Below, one piece after another: positions 1 through 5,691 of a stretch of DNA of 5,691 nt. The stretch covers positions 1 to 5,691 of the forward strand of contig NQJG01000066.1 of assembly GCA_002256465.1 (NCBI GenBank). Reading direction: 5' to 3'. The notes beneath the pieces are model-generated. The model searched no databases. It saw only the letters and a list, made by a program, of their open reading frames with translations, and was not told the origin of the DNA. Position numbers and translations under genes: made by a program. Numbering within the stretch: the stretch's first letter is position 1; every line of letters starts with the position of its first letter. This stretch comes from Methylococcaceae bacterium NSP1-1 (GTDB taxonomy: Bacteria; Pseudomonadota; Gammaproteobacteria; Methylococcales; Methylomonadaceae).

Positions 1-639
1 TTGACCAGCTTCCAGTCGTCGCAATGCTTTCACTGTTCCGCCACAGCCCAAGTAATGACCAATATCCTCGGCCAGCGATCTAATATAAGTGCCTTTTGAG
101 CAAAATACTTCCAGCATCAACTGATCAGCTTTCAAAGCTCCAGCTTGAGAATCCGTCAGCAACTTCAGTTCAAATATTTTGATTCGTCTTGCTTTACGCT
201 CTATTGTTTTACCTTCGCGCGCCAATTCATAAAGCTTTTTACCGTTATGTTTTAACGCAGAATACATAGGAGGAATCTGATCGATTTTACCGGTAAACTG
301 TCGCAGACATGCTTGTATCTCGTCAATTGAGAAATCAGGCACTGGTTTAGTTTCGATAACGACACCTTCTGCATCACCGGTATCGGTCATGACACCTAAC
401 TGAACAAGCACTTGATAACGCTTGTTATCATCCAACATTAACGCGGATACTTTAGTTGCCTCGCCAAAACAAAGCGGCAATAAACCTGTTGCTAACGGAT
501 CGAGACTACCAGTATGACCCGCTTTATTAGCGTTAAACAAATGTCTTACTTCCTGCAAGGCTTTATTTGAAGATACCCCCAGTCGCTTATCTAACAGCAC
601 TATGCCATGAACATTGCGCCCGGACTTGCGTTTGCTCAT
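1..639 (-). CDS. truB: tRNA pseudouridine(55) synthase TruB, 3' end cut by window edge
   Basis: TruB isomerises uridine 55 to pseudouridine in the T-arm of elongator tRNAs in the cytoplasm. The frame is open from an ATG at 639 to the window edge and gives the first 213 residues; E. coli TruB is 314, so about 100 C-terminal residues, including the PUA domain, lie outside. Visible family motifs are VLLDK near residues 14-18, the catalytic block [13 protein letters not shown] at 40-52 with the nucleophile Asp47, the conserved KRYQV with Tyr75, IPPMYSALK at 122-130, and [10 protein letters not shown] at 180-189 with Asp192. The start is supported by alignment from memory with the E. coli N-terminus (basic residues, then GI/VLLDK). 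It lies 9 bases after the rbfA stop and has no convincing Shine-Dalgarno, so it is probably translated by coupling to rbfA. No frameshift or missing key residue is seen. The identification is very secure. Confidence 0.97.
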   Translation of the reverse strand, partial: MSKRKSGRNVHGIVLLDKRLGVSSNKALQEVRHLFNANKAGHTGSLDPLATGLLPLCFGEATKVSALMLDDNKRYQVLVQLGVMTDTGDAEGVVIETKPVPDFSIDEIQACLRQFTGKIDQIPPMYSALKHNGKKLYELAREGKTIERKARRIKIFELKLLTDSQAGALKADQLMLEVFCSKGTYIRSLAEDIGHYLGCGGTVKALRRLEAGQ

Positions 640-648
640 GTGTCGCGC

Positions 649-1011
649 TTATTCCGTATCATGCTTCTTCACATCACTTAGGAGCTCTGCAACACGCATA
701 CCGGTATCAAATGAATCATCGTAATAAAAACGCAAATCAGAGATATGCCTTAAGCGCATTCTTTTTGCCAACTCATGCCGAATCATCGGAGCCAACTCAT
801 TTAACAATTTAACATTGGCGCGTTTGCCCTGCTCATCAACATTCAAGACAGTGACATAGACTTTTGCCACCGCAAGGTCTTTAGTAACGACAACTTCATT
901 GATAGTAATAAAACCCAGCCTGGAATCATCAATATCCCGTTGCAATATTAAAGAAAGCTCTTTCTGCATCTGCGATGAAACACGGGCATTACGACCAAAT
1001 TCTTTTGCCAT
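649..1011 (-). CDS. rbfA: 30S ribosome-binding factor A (RbfA)
   Basis: RbfA is a small cytoplasmic KH-fold protein that binds the 30S precursor near the 5' end helix of 16S rRNA. It helps late 30S maturation and is needed for growth in the cold in E. coli. The 120-residue product starts MAKEFGR and has the family blocks QMQKELSLILQRDI (14-27), DLAVAKVYVTVLN (45-57), MRLRHISDLRFYYDDS (85-100) and GMRVAELL (104-111). It is somewhat shorter than E. coli RbfA (133), mainly by lacking the hydrophilic C-terminal tail. At the helix-kink position where E. coli has Ala-Ser-Gly, this protein reads Leu-Ala-Pro. The ATG lies only 4 bases after the infB stop. A weak GGGAA at 1022-1026 sits 10 bases upstream inside infB, so coupling to infB is likely. 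The call is secure. Confidence 0.97.
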   Translation of the reverse strand: MAKEFGRNARVSSQMQKELSLILQRDIDDSRLGFITINEVVVTKDLAVAKVYVTVLNVDEQGKRANVKLLNELAPMIRHELAKRMRLRHISDLRFYYDDSFDTGMRVAELLSDVKKHDTE

Positions 1012-1015
1012 ACGC

Positions 1016-3682
1016 TTACAGTTCCCGCTTGATTTCTATACGCTCAAACACTTCGATCTGGTCTCCGGGTTTAACATCATTGTAATTTTTTACCCCGATT
1101 CCACATTCCATACCCATTTTTACTTCGGCTGCATCATCTTTAAAGCGACGCAAAGATTCCAACTGTCCTTCAAAAATAACCACGTTTTCACGTAACACAC
1201 GGATAGGCAGGTTTCGTTTCACAAAGCCGTCAAGAACCATGCAGCCGGCAATCGCACCGTATTTTGGCGAACGGAATACATCACGAACCTCAGCAAGCCC
1301 CACTATCTGCTCTTTAATTTCAGGCGCTAACATGCCGCTGATTGATTTCTTAACTTCATCAATCGCGTCATAGATAACACTGTAATAATGCAGATCTATG
1401 CCTTTTTCTTCAATCAGTTTTCTGGCTGTCGCATCTGCCCGTACATTAAATCCCATTAAAATAGCACCTGAAGCTAATGCCAGGTTAGCGTCACCTTCAT
1501 TAATACCGCCAACACCACCAAATACTACCTTAACTTCAACTTCTTCATTTGATAACGCTACCAGCGAACTGCGTAACGCTTCCAGACTACCCTGCACATC
1601 AGTTTTGATAACCAGATTCACGCTAGCCAGTTCACCTGTCGCCATTCTGGAAAATACTTCATCCAGCTTCGCAGCCTGTTGCGCAGCATGTTTGGTAACC
1701 TTTTTGCGGTCTTCACGGTGTTTGGCCAAATCTTTAGCGATACGTTCATTTTGTACTACCAGGAATTCATCACCCGCATTCGGCGTTCCCGACAAGCCAA
1801 GAATTTCAACTGGTGCACAAGGACCGGCCTCTTTAATAGCTTTTCCGTTCTCGTTAAACATCGCCCGGACACGGCCATATTCTTGACCACATAATACCAT
1901 TTGGCCATTTTCCAACGTGCCTTTTTGAATCAGCACCGTTGCAACAGCACCACGACCTTTATCCAGCCTGGACTCAATCACGATACCCGATGCCGGACCC
2001 TCGACCGGGGCTTTTAATTCCAGAATTTCAGTCTGTACAATTAATGCTTCGATTAAATCATCAATGCCTTCACCGGTTTTAGCTGAAATTTTGAGGAACT
2101 GTACATCGCCGCCCCATTCTTCCGCCAGAACATTCATGACTGATAGCTCTTGCATCACTTTTTCAGGGTTGGCATCAGGCTTATCGATTTTATTTATCGC
2201 CACGATAATCGGCACATTGGCTGCTCTCGCGTGCTCAACAGCCTCTCTGGTTTGCGGCATCACGCCGTCATCTGCAGCGACAACAACTATCACAACGTCA
2301 GTAACATCAGCACCTCTGGCTCTCATGGCGGTAAATGCAGCATGTCCGGGCGTATCTAGAAAGGTCACCGATCCATGATCAGTTTTTACCTGATAAGCAC
2401 CAATATGCTGAGTAATTCCACCCGCCTCACCAGCGGCAACCCGCGTTTTACGAATATAATCCAGCAACGATGTTTTACCGTGATCGACATGACCCATGAT
2501 GGTTACAATCGGGGCTCGAGGCAATTCAACGCGGTTGTCCTCTACCTGAGCTTCAGCCAGCATTTCCTGCTCAAGGTCATCATCACTCTGCATGATGGCT
2601 TTATGACCCATTTCCTCAACCAAAATAGCCGCAGTTTCCTGATCTATGCTTTGATTGATGGTCGCCATAATACCCAGCTTCATCAAATGTTTAATTACCA
2701 GAGCCGCTTTGACACTCATTTTCTGAGCAAGATCGGACACAAGTATCATTTCCGGTATGGTGACCTCTTTCACTATCGGTGCAACCGGCATCTCAAATTG
2801 ATGTTTTCCTTCTGGCTGCATGACGCGTTGAGGTTGCTTGCCTTTTTTCTTGCCTCTTTTGGCGTCTTTGCCTGATGATCGAGCTCCTTCTTCTTGCTTT
2901 TTCCTATGCAGAGTTTCCTGTTTGTCTGCCGCTTGTTGCCTTACTTTATCGGCATTTTTTTTGATCGATTCTTCAAGTCGATGTTCTTTTTCTTGCTGTT
3001 TTTTTCTGGCCTCTTCCGCTTCCTTGGTTTTAATCGATTTTTCCTGCTTGAGTTTCTTTTCTTCCTTAACCTTTAAAGCTTCAAATTTAGCTTCAGATTC
3101 AATTTCCTCTTCGGGCTCAAGCTCAACAACGAGTTGAGATTCAACTTCAGGCGCAGCGGTTGCGACAGCTTGAACTTCCGGTTCAATTTTAACTGGCTCT
3201 GATAAGAGAGTATCTTCTTTTGAAGTCAGTTCTACTGCTACTATCTGCTCTCCAATAGGAGAAAGCTTTTCGGTTTGGGCTAAAGTCACCTCCGCTATCT
3301 TTTTCGGCTCGACCTGAACAGGCATAGCCAACTCTTCTTTCTTGTGTAAATCAATATCCGCAACTTCACTACGCTTTATATAAGTCTTCTTTTTACGAAC
3401 TTCAACGTGTATCGTTTTAGTTGAACTACCGGGCACACTGGCCTGCTTGATTTCCGTCACTTTTCTGCGCTCTAAAGTCACGCGCCTGGGTGAATTACTC
3501 ACTTCACCTTCAGCCTTGCCATGGCGCTTGCGCAAATGGGCAAGCAATTGCATCTTCTCATCTTCATTAATGACATCATCAGGGGCGCTAGCAGATAAAC
3601 CTGCTTCTTTTAGCTGCTCTAATAATCGTTCCAGAGGTATTTTTACTATCTCCGCTAATTGCCGTACTGTTTTATCGCTCAT
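1016..3682 (-). CDS. infB: Translation initiation factor IF-2
   Basis: IF2 is the GTPase that brings fMet-tRNA to the 30S subunit and promotes 50S joining. The 888 residues match the long gammaproteobacterial form (E. coli 890). In order: an N-terminal IF2_N domain (about 1-50); an associated basic segment (about 65-104); a long Lys/Glu-rich linker likely to be helical (about 180-285); a second IF2_N domain (about 305-365); the GTPase domain (about 388-556); a beta-barrel domain II (from about 560); and the C1 and C2 domains, C2 from about 795 to the end, which binds fMet-tRNA. GTPase motifs are complete: G1 GHVDHGKT 397-404, G2 GGITQHIG 421-428, G3 DTPGH 443-447 with His447, G4 NKID 497-500 and G5 SAK 533-535. 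The ATG has an AAGGGG site 6 bases upstream and an E. coli-like N-terminus. It lies 30 bases after nusA and 4 before rbfA. Confidence 0.99.
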   Translation of the reverse strand: MSDKTVRQLAEIVKIPLERLLEQLKEAGLSASAPDDVINEDEKMQLLAHLRKRHGKAEGEVSNSPRRVTLERRKVTEIKQASVPGSSTKTIHVEVRKKKTYIKRSEVADIDLHKKEELAMPVQVEPKKIAEVTLAQTEKLSPIGEQIVAVELTSKEDTLLSEPVKIEPEVQAVATAAPEVESQLVVELEPEEEIESEAKFEALKVKEEKKLKQEKSIKTKEAEEARKKQQEKEHRLEESIKKNADKVRQQAADKQETLHRKKQEEGARSSGKDAKRGKKKGKQPQRVMQPEGKHQFEMPVAPIVKEVTIPEMILVSDLAQKMSVKAALVIKHLMKLGIMATINQSIDQETAAILVEEMGHKAIMQSDDDLEQEMLAEAQVEDNRVELPRAPIVTIMGHVDHGKTSLLDYIRKTRVAAGEAGGITQHIGAYQVKTDHGSVTFLDTPGHAAFTAMRARGADVTDVVIVVVAADDGVMPQTREAVEHARAANVPIIVAINKIDKPDANPEKVMQELSVMNVLAEEWGGDVQFLKISAKTGEGIDDLIEALIVQTEILELKAPVEGPASGIVIESRLDKGRGAVATVLIQKGTLENGQMVLCGQEYGRVRAMFNENGKAIKEAGPCAPVEILGLSGTPNAGDEFLVVQNERIAKDLAKHREDRKKVTKHAAQQAAKLDEVFSRMATGELASVNLVIKTDVQGSLEALRSSLVALSNEEVEVKVVFGGVGGINEGDANLALASGAILMGFNVRADATARKLIEEKGIDLHYYSVIYDAIDEVKKSISGMLAPEIKEQIVGLAEVRDVFRSPKYGAIAGCMVLDGFVKRNLPIRVLRENVVIFEGQLESLRRFKDDAAEVKMGMECGIGVKNYNDVKPGDQIEVFERIEIKREL

Positions 3683-3688
3683 CTTTTA

Positions 3689-3694
3689 CCCCTT
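3689..3694 (-). promoter_or_regulatory. Ribosome binding site of infB
   Basis: AAGGGG on the minus strand stands 6 bases before the infB ATG at 3682. It lies in the 30-base nusA-infB spacer, the longest intergenic gap in the window. The spacing and purine run support this ATG as the main IF2 start. The spacer contains no convincing hairpin, so I see no terminator between nusA and infB. Confidence 0.75.
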
Positions 3695-3712
3695 ACCTAC
3701 TCGCTATGTGCC

Positions 3713-5212
3713 TTAAGCAAACCAAGGCTCACGCGCCTTCATAATTAACTTTGCCGCCCGCTCTTCATTCATGCCTGAAAAATTCAGCAAATCATCAACC
3801 GACTGCTCTGCCAAATCATCCATCGTAATAATACCCTGACTTGCCAAGTCATAAGCCAGATCAGTATCCATACCCTCCATTTCCAGCAAGTCCTCTGCCG
3901 GTTTCGCTGACTCAATTTTTTCTTCCAATGCAATAGCACTAATCAACAAGGCATCTTTCGCCCGGCTTCTTAACTCATTAACCAAGTCTACATCAAATCC
4001 TTCAATTTCAAGCATTTCAGTGACAGGTACATAGGCAATCTCTTCGACGGTATTAAAGCCCTCTTCAGCCAGAATTAAGGCAATATCTTCATCAACATCC
4101 AATTGATCGATAAATAACTGTTTTACCTTATCTACTTCAGCTTCAGCGTGTTGCTCAGCTTTAGAAGCATCAATAACATTCAATTCCCAACCGGTTAACT
4201 GACTTGCCAGACGTACATTTTGGCCGCCTCGGCCAATTGCTTGAGACAGGTTATCCGAGTTTACCGCCAAATCCATGCTATGTTTGTCTTCATCCACAAC
4301 GATGGACTGAATTTCAGCCGGTGACATGGCATTAATTACAAATTGAGCCTCACTTGGATTCCAGAGAATAATATCTACACGTTCGCCAGCCAGTTCATTG
4401 GTAACCGACTGCACTCTCGACCCTCTCATGCCCACGCAAGCTCCCACGGGATCTAACCTGGGATCATTGCTCTTTACTGCCAGTTTTGCCCTGGAACCAG
4501 GATCACGCGCCGCACCAATCACGGAAATCAAACCTTCACCCACTTCAGGTACTTCCAGACGAAATAAGGCTATTAATAATTCAGGTGCCGTACGACTCAC
4601 AAATAATTGCGGCCCACGCGGTTCTGATCGCACATCTTTTAAATAACCTCTAATCCGGTCGCCAATGCGAATAGCCTCACGCGGAATCATATCTTCTCTG
4701 GCGATATATGCCTCTACATGCCCCCCCAGATCCAGGTAAACACTGCCTTTCTCAATGCGCTTTACAATGCCGGTAATAAGTTCACCGATACGACTTTTAT
4801 AGGCTTCAACAATTTTTCTGCGTTCAGCTTCTCTGACTTTGTGGATAATAACCTGCTTGGCAGTCTGAGCGGCAATACGCCCGAAATCAACAGATTCAAT
4901 TTCTTCTTCTACCACATCACCAATTTGAACATCCGGATTATCTAATCTGGCAACCTCCAACAGAACTTGCGTAGTTGGAAATTCTACATCACCATCACAA
5001 GTTGGATTAGCGTCGACAACCTCCCATTGTCTATACGTAACATAGTCCCCTGTTTTTCTGTCAATGGCAACACGTGCTTTAATTTGATTGGCATGACGCT
5101 TTATCGTAGCGGCTTCTAATGCTGATTCTATCGCCTGAAAAACGATTTCCTTTTCAATCTCTCTTTCATTCGAAAAAACCTCCACTACTAACAAAATTTC
5201 TTTATTTGCCAC
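3713..5212 (-). CDS. nusA: Transcription termination/antitermination factor NusA
   Basis: NusA binds RNA polymerase, stimulates pausing and intrinsic termination, and takes part in rRNA antitermination. From the GTG at 5212 the product is 499 residues (E. coli 495) and begins [11 protein letters not shown], matching E. coli MNKEILAVVE. Domains in order: the polymerase-binding N-terminal domain (1 to about 130); S1 (about 137-203); KH1 with GMRG at 261-264 inside [17 protein letters not shown]2 with GRGG at 327-330 inside [15 protein letters not shown]; and two acidic C-terminal repeats (about 366-423 and 440-493), an arrangement typical of gammaproteobacteria. The GTG is chosen because AAAGGAGG sits 5 bases before it; a TTG at 5230 in the same frame lies upstream of that site and would add six residues not seen in the family. 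The gene overlaps the end of rimP by 11 bases. The loop near residues 67-82 is about 7 residues longer than in E. coli. Confidence 0.98.
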   Translation of the reverse strand: MANKEILLVVEVFSNEREIEKEIVFQAIESALEAATIKRHANQIKARVAIDRKTGDYVTYRQWEVVDANPTCDGDVEFPTTQVLLEVARLDNPDVQIGDVVEEEIESVDFGRIAAQTAKQVIIHKVREAERRKIVEAYKSRIGELITGIVKRIEKGSVYLDLGGHVEAYIAREDMIPREAIRIGDRIRGYLKDVRSEPRGPQLFVSRTAPELLIALFRLEVPEVGEGLISVIGAARDPGSRAKLAVKSNDPRLDPVGACVGMRGSRVQSVTNELAGERVDIILWNPSEAQFVINAMSPAEIQSIVVDEDKHSMDLAVNSDNLSQAIGRGGQNVRLASQLTGWELNVIDASKAEQHAEAEVDKVKQLFIDQLDVDEDIALILAEEGFNTVEEIAYVPVTEMLEIEGFDVDLVNELRSRAKDALLISAIALEEKIESAKPAEDLLEMEGMDTDLAYDLASQGIITMDDLAEQSVDDLLNFSGMNEERAAKLIMKAREPWFA

Positions 5213-5691
5213 TGCGGCCTCCTTTATCAATTAAGTATTCAGGCACCAAACGCGCTTTACTCATGGCGTTAAAGGGTACCTCATAAATCTGATCACCATC
5301 CTGAAGCGTAACAATATCGTCTTCAACTTTTTTAATCAGACCTGTAATTTTTCTACGACCATCTATTGCTTTAAATAGATTAACCGCTTTGAATAGATTA
5401 ACCAATACCATGTCGCCGATAAACTGTTCAAACTGACTTACTTTAAAGAACGGCCTGTCCGCACCCGGGGAAGAAATTTCTAACTGATAGTTGCCCTGTA
5501 TAGGATCTTCCACATCCAGTACACCGCTGATTTGATGACTAACTTTAGAACAGTCTTCAACCAGAATTCCATTCTCACTATCAATATAAATCCTTAACAG
5601 ACCATGTTTTGGATGCGGATTATAGTCAATACCTACACATTCATAACCTAAACCTTCAACAATTGGCTCGATTAAGTTAACCAAATGCTCA
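5202..5691 (-). CDS. rimP: Ribosome maturation factor RimP, 5' end cut by window edge
   Basis: RimP is a cytoplasmic factor needed for early 30S maturation; it binds free 30S and helps S12 incorporation. The frame is open to the right edge and gives 162 residues, starting Glu-His-Leu-Val. By comparison with E. coli RimP (150 residues), about five N-terminal codons and the true start lie outside. A TTG at 5684 is in frame but is probably internal, because the residues before it also align. Family motifs, counted from the first visible residue, are [11 protein letters not shown] (32-42), [21 protein letters not shown] (45-64 or so) and SSPGADRP (73-80), then a C-terminal Sm-like domain from about 90. 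Within that domain VNLFKA occurs twice in a row (97-102 and 103-108) because of an 18-bp tandem duplication. The C-terminal tail is about 10 residues longer than in E. coli. The stop overlaps nusA by 11 bases. The identity is very secure. Confidence 0.97.
   Translation of the reverse strand, partial: EHLVNLIEPIVEGLGYECVGIDYNPHPKHGLLRIYIDSENGILVEDCSKVSHQISGVLDVEDPIQGNYQLEISSPGADRPFFKVSQFEQFIGDMVLVNLFKAVNLFKAIDGRRKITGLIKKVEDDIVTLQDGDQIYEVPFNAMSKARLVPEYLIDKGGRSGK
5218..5225 (-). promoter_or_regulatory. Ribosome binding site deciding the nusA start
   Basis: AAAGGAGG on the minus strand is a near-perfect Shine-Dalgarno sequence, 5 bases before GTG at 5212. It lies inside the last codons of rimP, encoding part of the Lys-Gly-Gly tail. 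It places the nusA start at the GTG and excludes the upstream TTG at 5230. Having the site inside the upstream gene fits rimP-nusA translational coupling. Confidence 0.9.
5368..5403 (-). repeat. 18-bp in-frame tandem duplication inside rimP
   Basis: Two adjacent 18-base units, 5386-5403 and 5368-5385, read on the coding strand GGTTAATCTATTCAAAGC and GGTTAATCTATTTAAAGC. They match at 17 of 18 positions. The single difference (base 5391 versus 5373) is the third base of a Phe codon (TTC/TTT), so both units encode the same Val-Asn-Leu-Phe-Lys-Ala. Removing one unit restores a gap-free alignment to E. coli RimP across this segment, so it is a simple in-frame duplication rather than a family feature as far as I can recall. 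Consequence for folding is unknown; it falls at the first strand or following loop of the C-terminal Sm-like domain. Confidence 0.93.

Noticed and set aside
567..812. An 81-codon plus-strand frame across the rbfA-truB joint
   Set aside because: It is antisense to two well-identified genes and its translation shows no family features.
1398..1886. A 162-codon open frame on the plus strand, antisense to infB
   Set aside because: Ser/Ala/Thr-rich translation typical of a shadow frame opposite a conserved gene; no motif, and the opposite strand is unmistakably IF2.
2375..2875. A 166-codon open frame on the plus strand, antisense to infB
   Set aside because: It lies wholly within the IF2 coding region, has no recognisable domain or ribosome binding site, and its composition mirrors the Lys/Glu-rich and GTPase codons on the other strand.
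3683..3712. Possible terminator or promoter between nusA and infB
   Set aside because: The 30-base spacer has no inverted repeat followed by a T run and is too short for a clear promoter; it holds only the infB ribosome binding site.
4100..4340. A possible second repeat or duplication in the nusA C-terminal half
   Set aside because: The similarity seen is at the protein level between the two acidic C-terminal repeats and between the KH1 and KH2 domains, which is the normal architecture of NusA, not a recent DNA duplication.
5213..5230. TTG at 5230 as the start of nusA
   Set aside because: It lies upstream of the strong AAAGGAGG site, and the six added residues do not belong to the NusA N-terminus; the GTG at 5212 fits spacing and homology.
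5682..5684. TTG at 5684 as the start of rimP
   Set aside because: The residues before it (Glu-His) continue the alignment with E. coli RimP, and the frame remains open to the window edge, so the true start is probably just outside.

Overview
The window is a contiguous, gap-free piece of the bacterial rimP-nusA-infB-rbfA-truB operon, read entirely from the minus strand, so transcription runs from right (5691) to left (1). All five genes have the residues expected of functional family members. The two end genes are cut by the window edges: rimP lacks only its first few codons and truB lacks about its last third. Nothing mobile, no RNA gene, no CRISPR and no non-coding stretch over 30 bases is present.

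Organism: gene order and protein similarity (RbfA N-terminus, NusA with two C-terminal acidic repeats, an 888-residue IF2 with a long charged N-terminal region) point to a gammaproteobacterium. GC looks moderate, in the low-to-mid 40s percent by eye. I cannot fix genus or family from the sequence alone.

Layout in transcription order: rimP (30S maturation factor, >5691 to 5202) overlaps nusA (5212 to 3713) by 11 bases. After a 30-base spacer with a good ribosome binding site comes infB (3682 to 1016), then 4 bases, rbfA (1011 to 649), then 9 bases, and truB (639 to <1). The proteins link transcription (NusA), 30S assembly (RimP, RbfA), translation initiation (IF2) and tRNA modification (TruB, pseudouridine 55). 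The tight spacing suggests one polycistronic message with translational coupling at several joints.

This is a conserved housekeeping region and I found no new system. The most notable feature is an in-frame 18-bp tandem duplication inside rimP, which repeats the hexapeptide VNLFKA where E. coli RimP has a single equivalent. A second useful point is that nusA should start at a GTG (5212), not at the longer TTG-initiated frame (5230).
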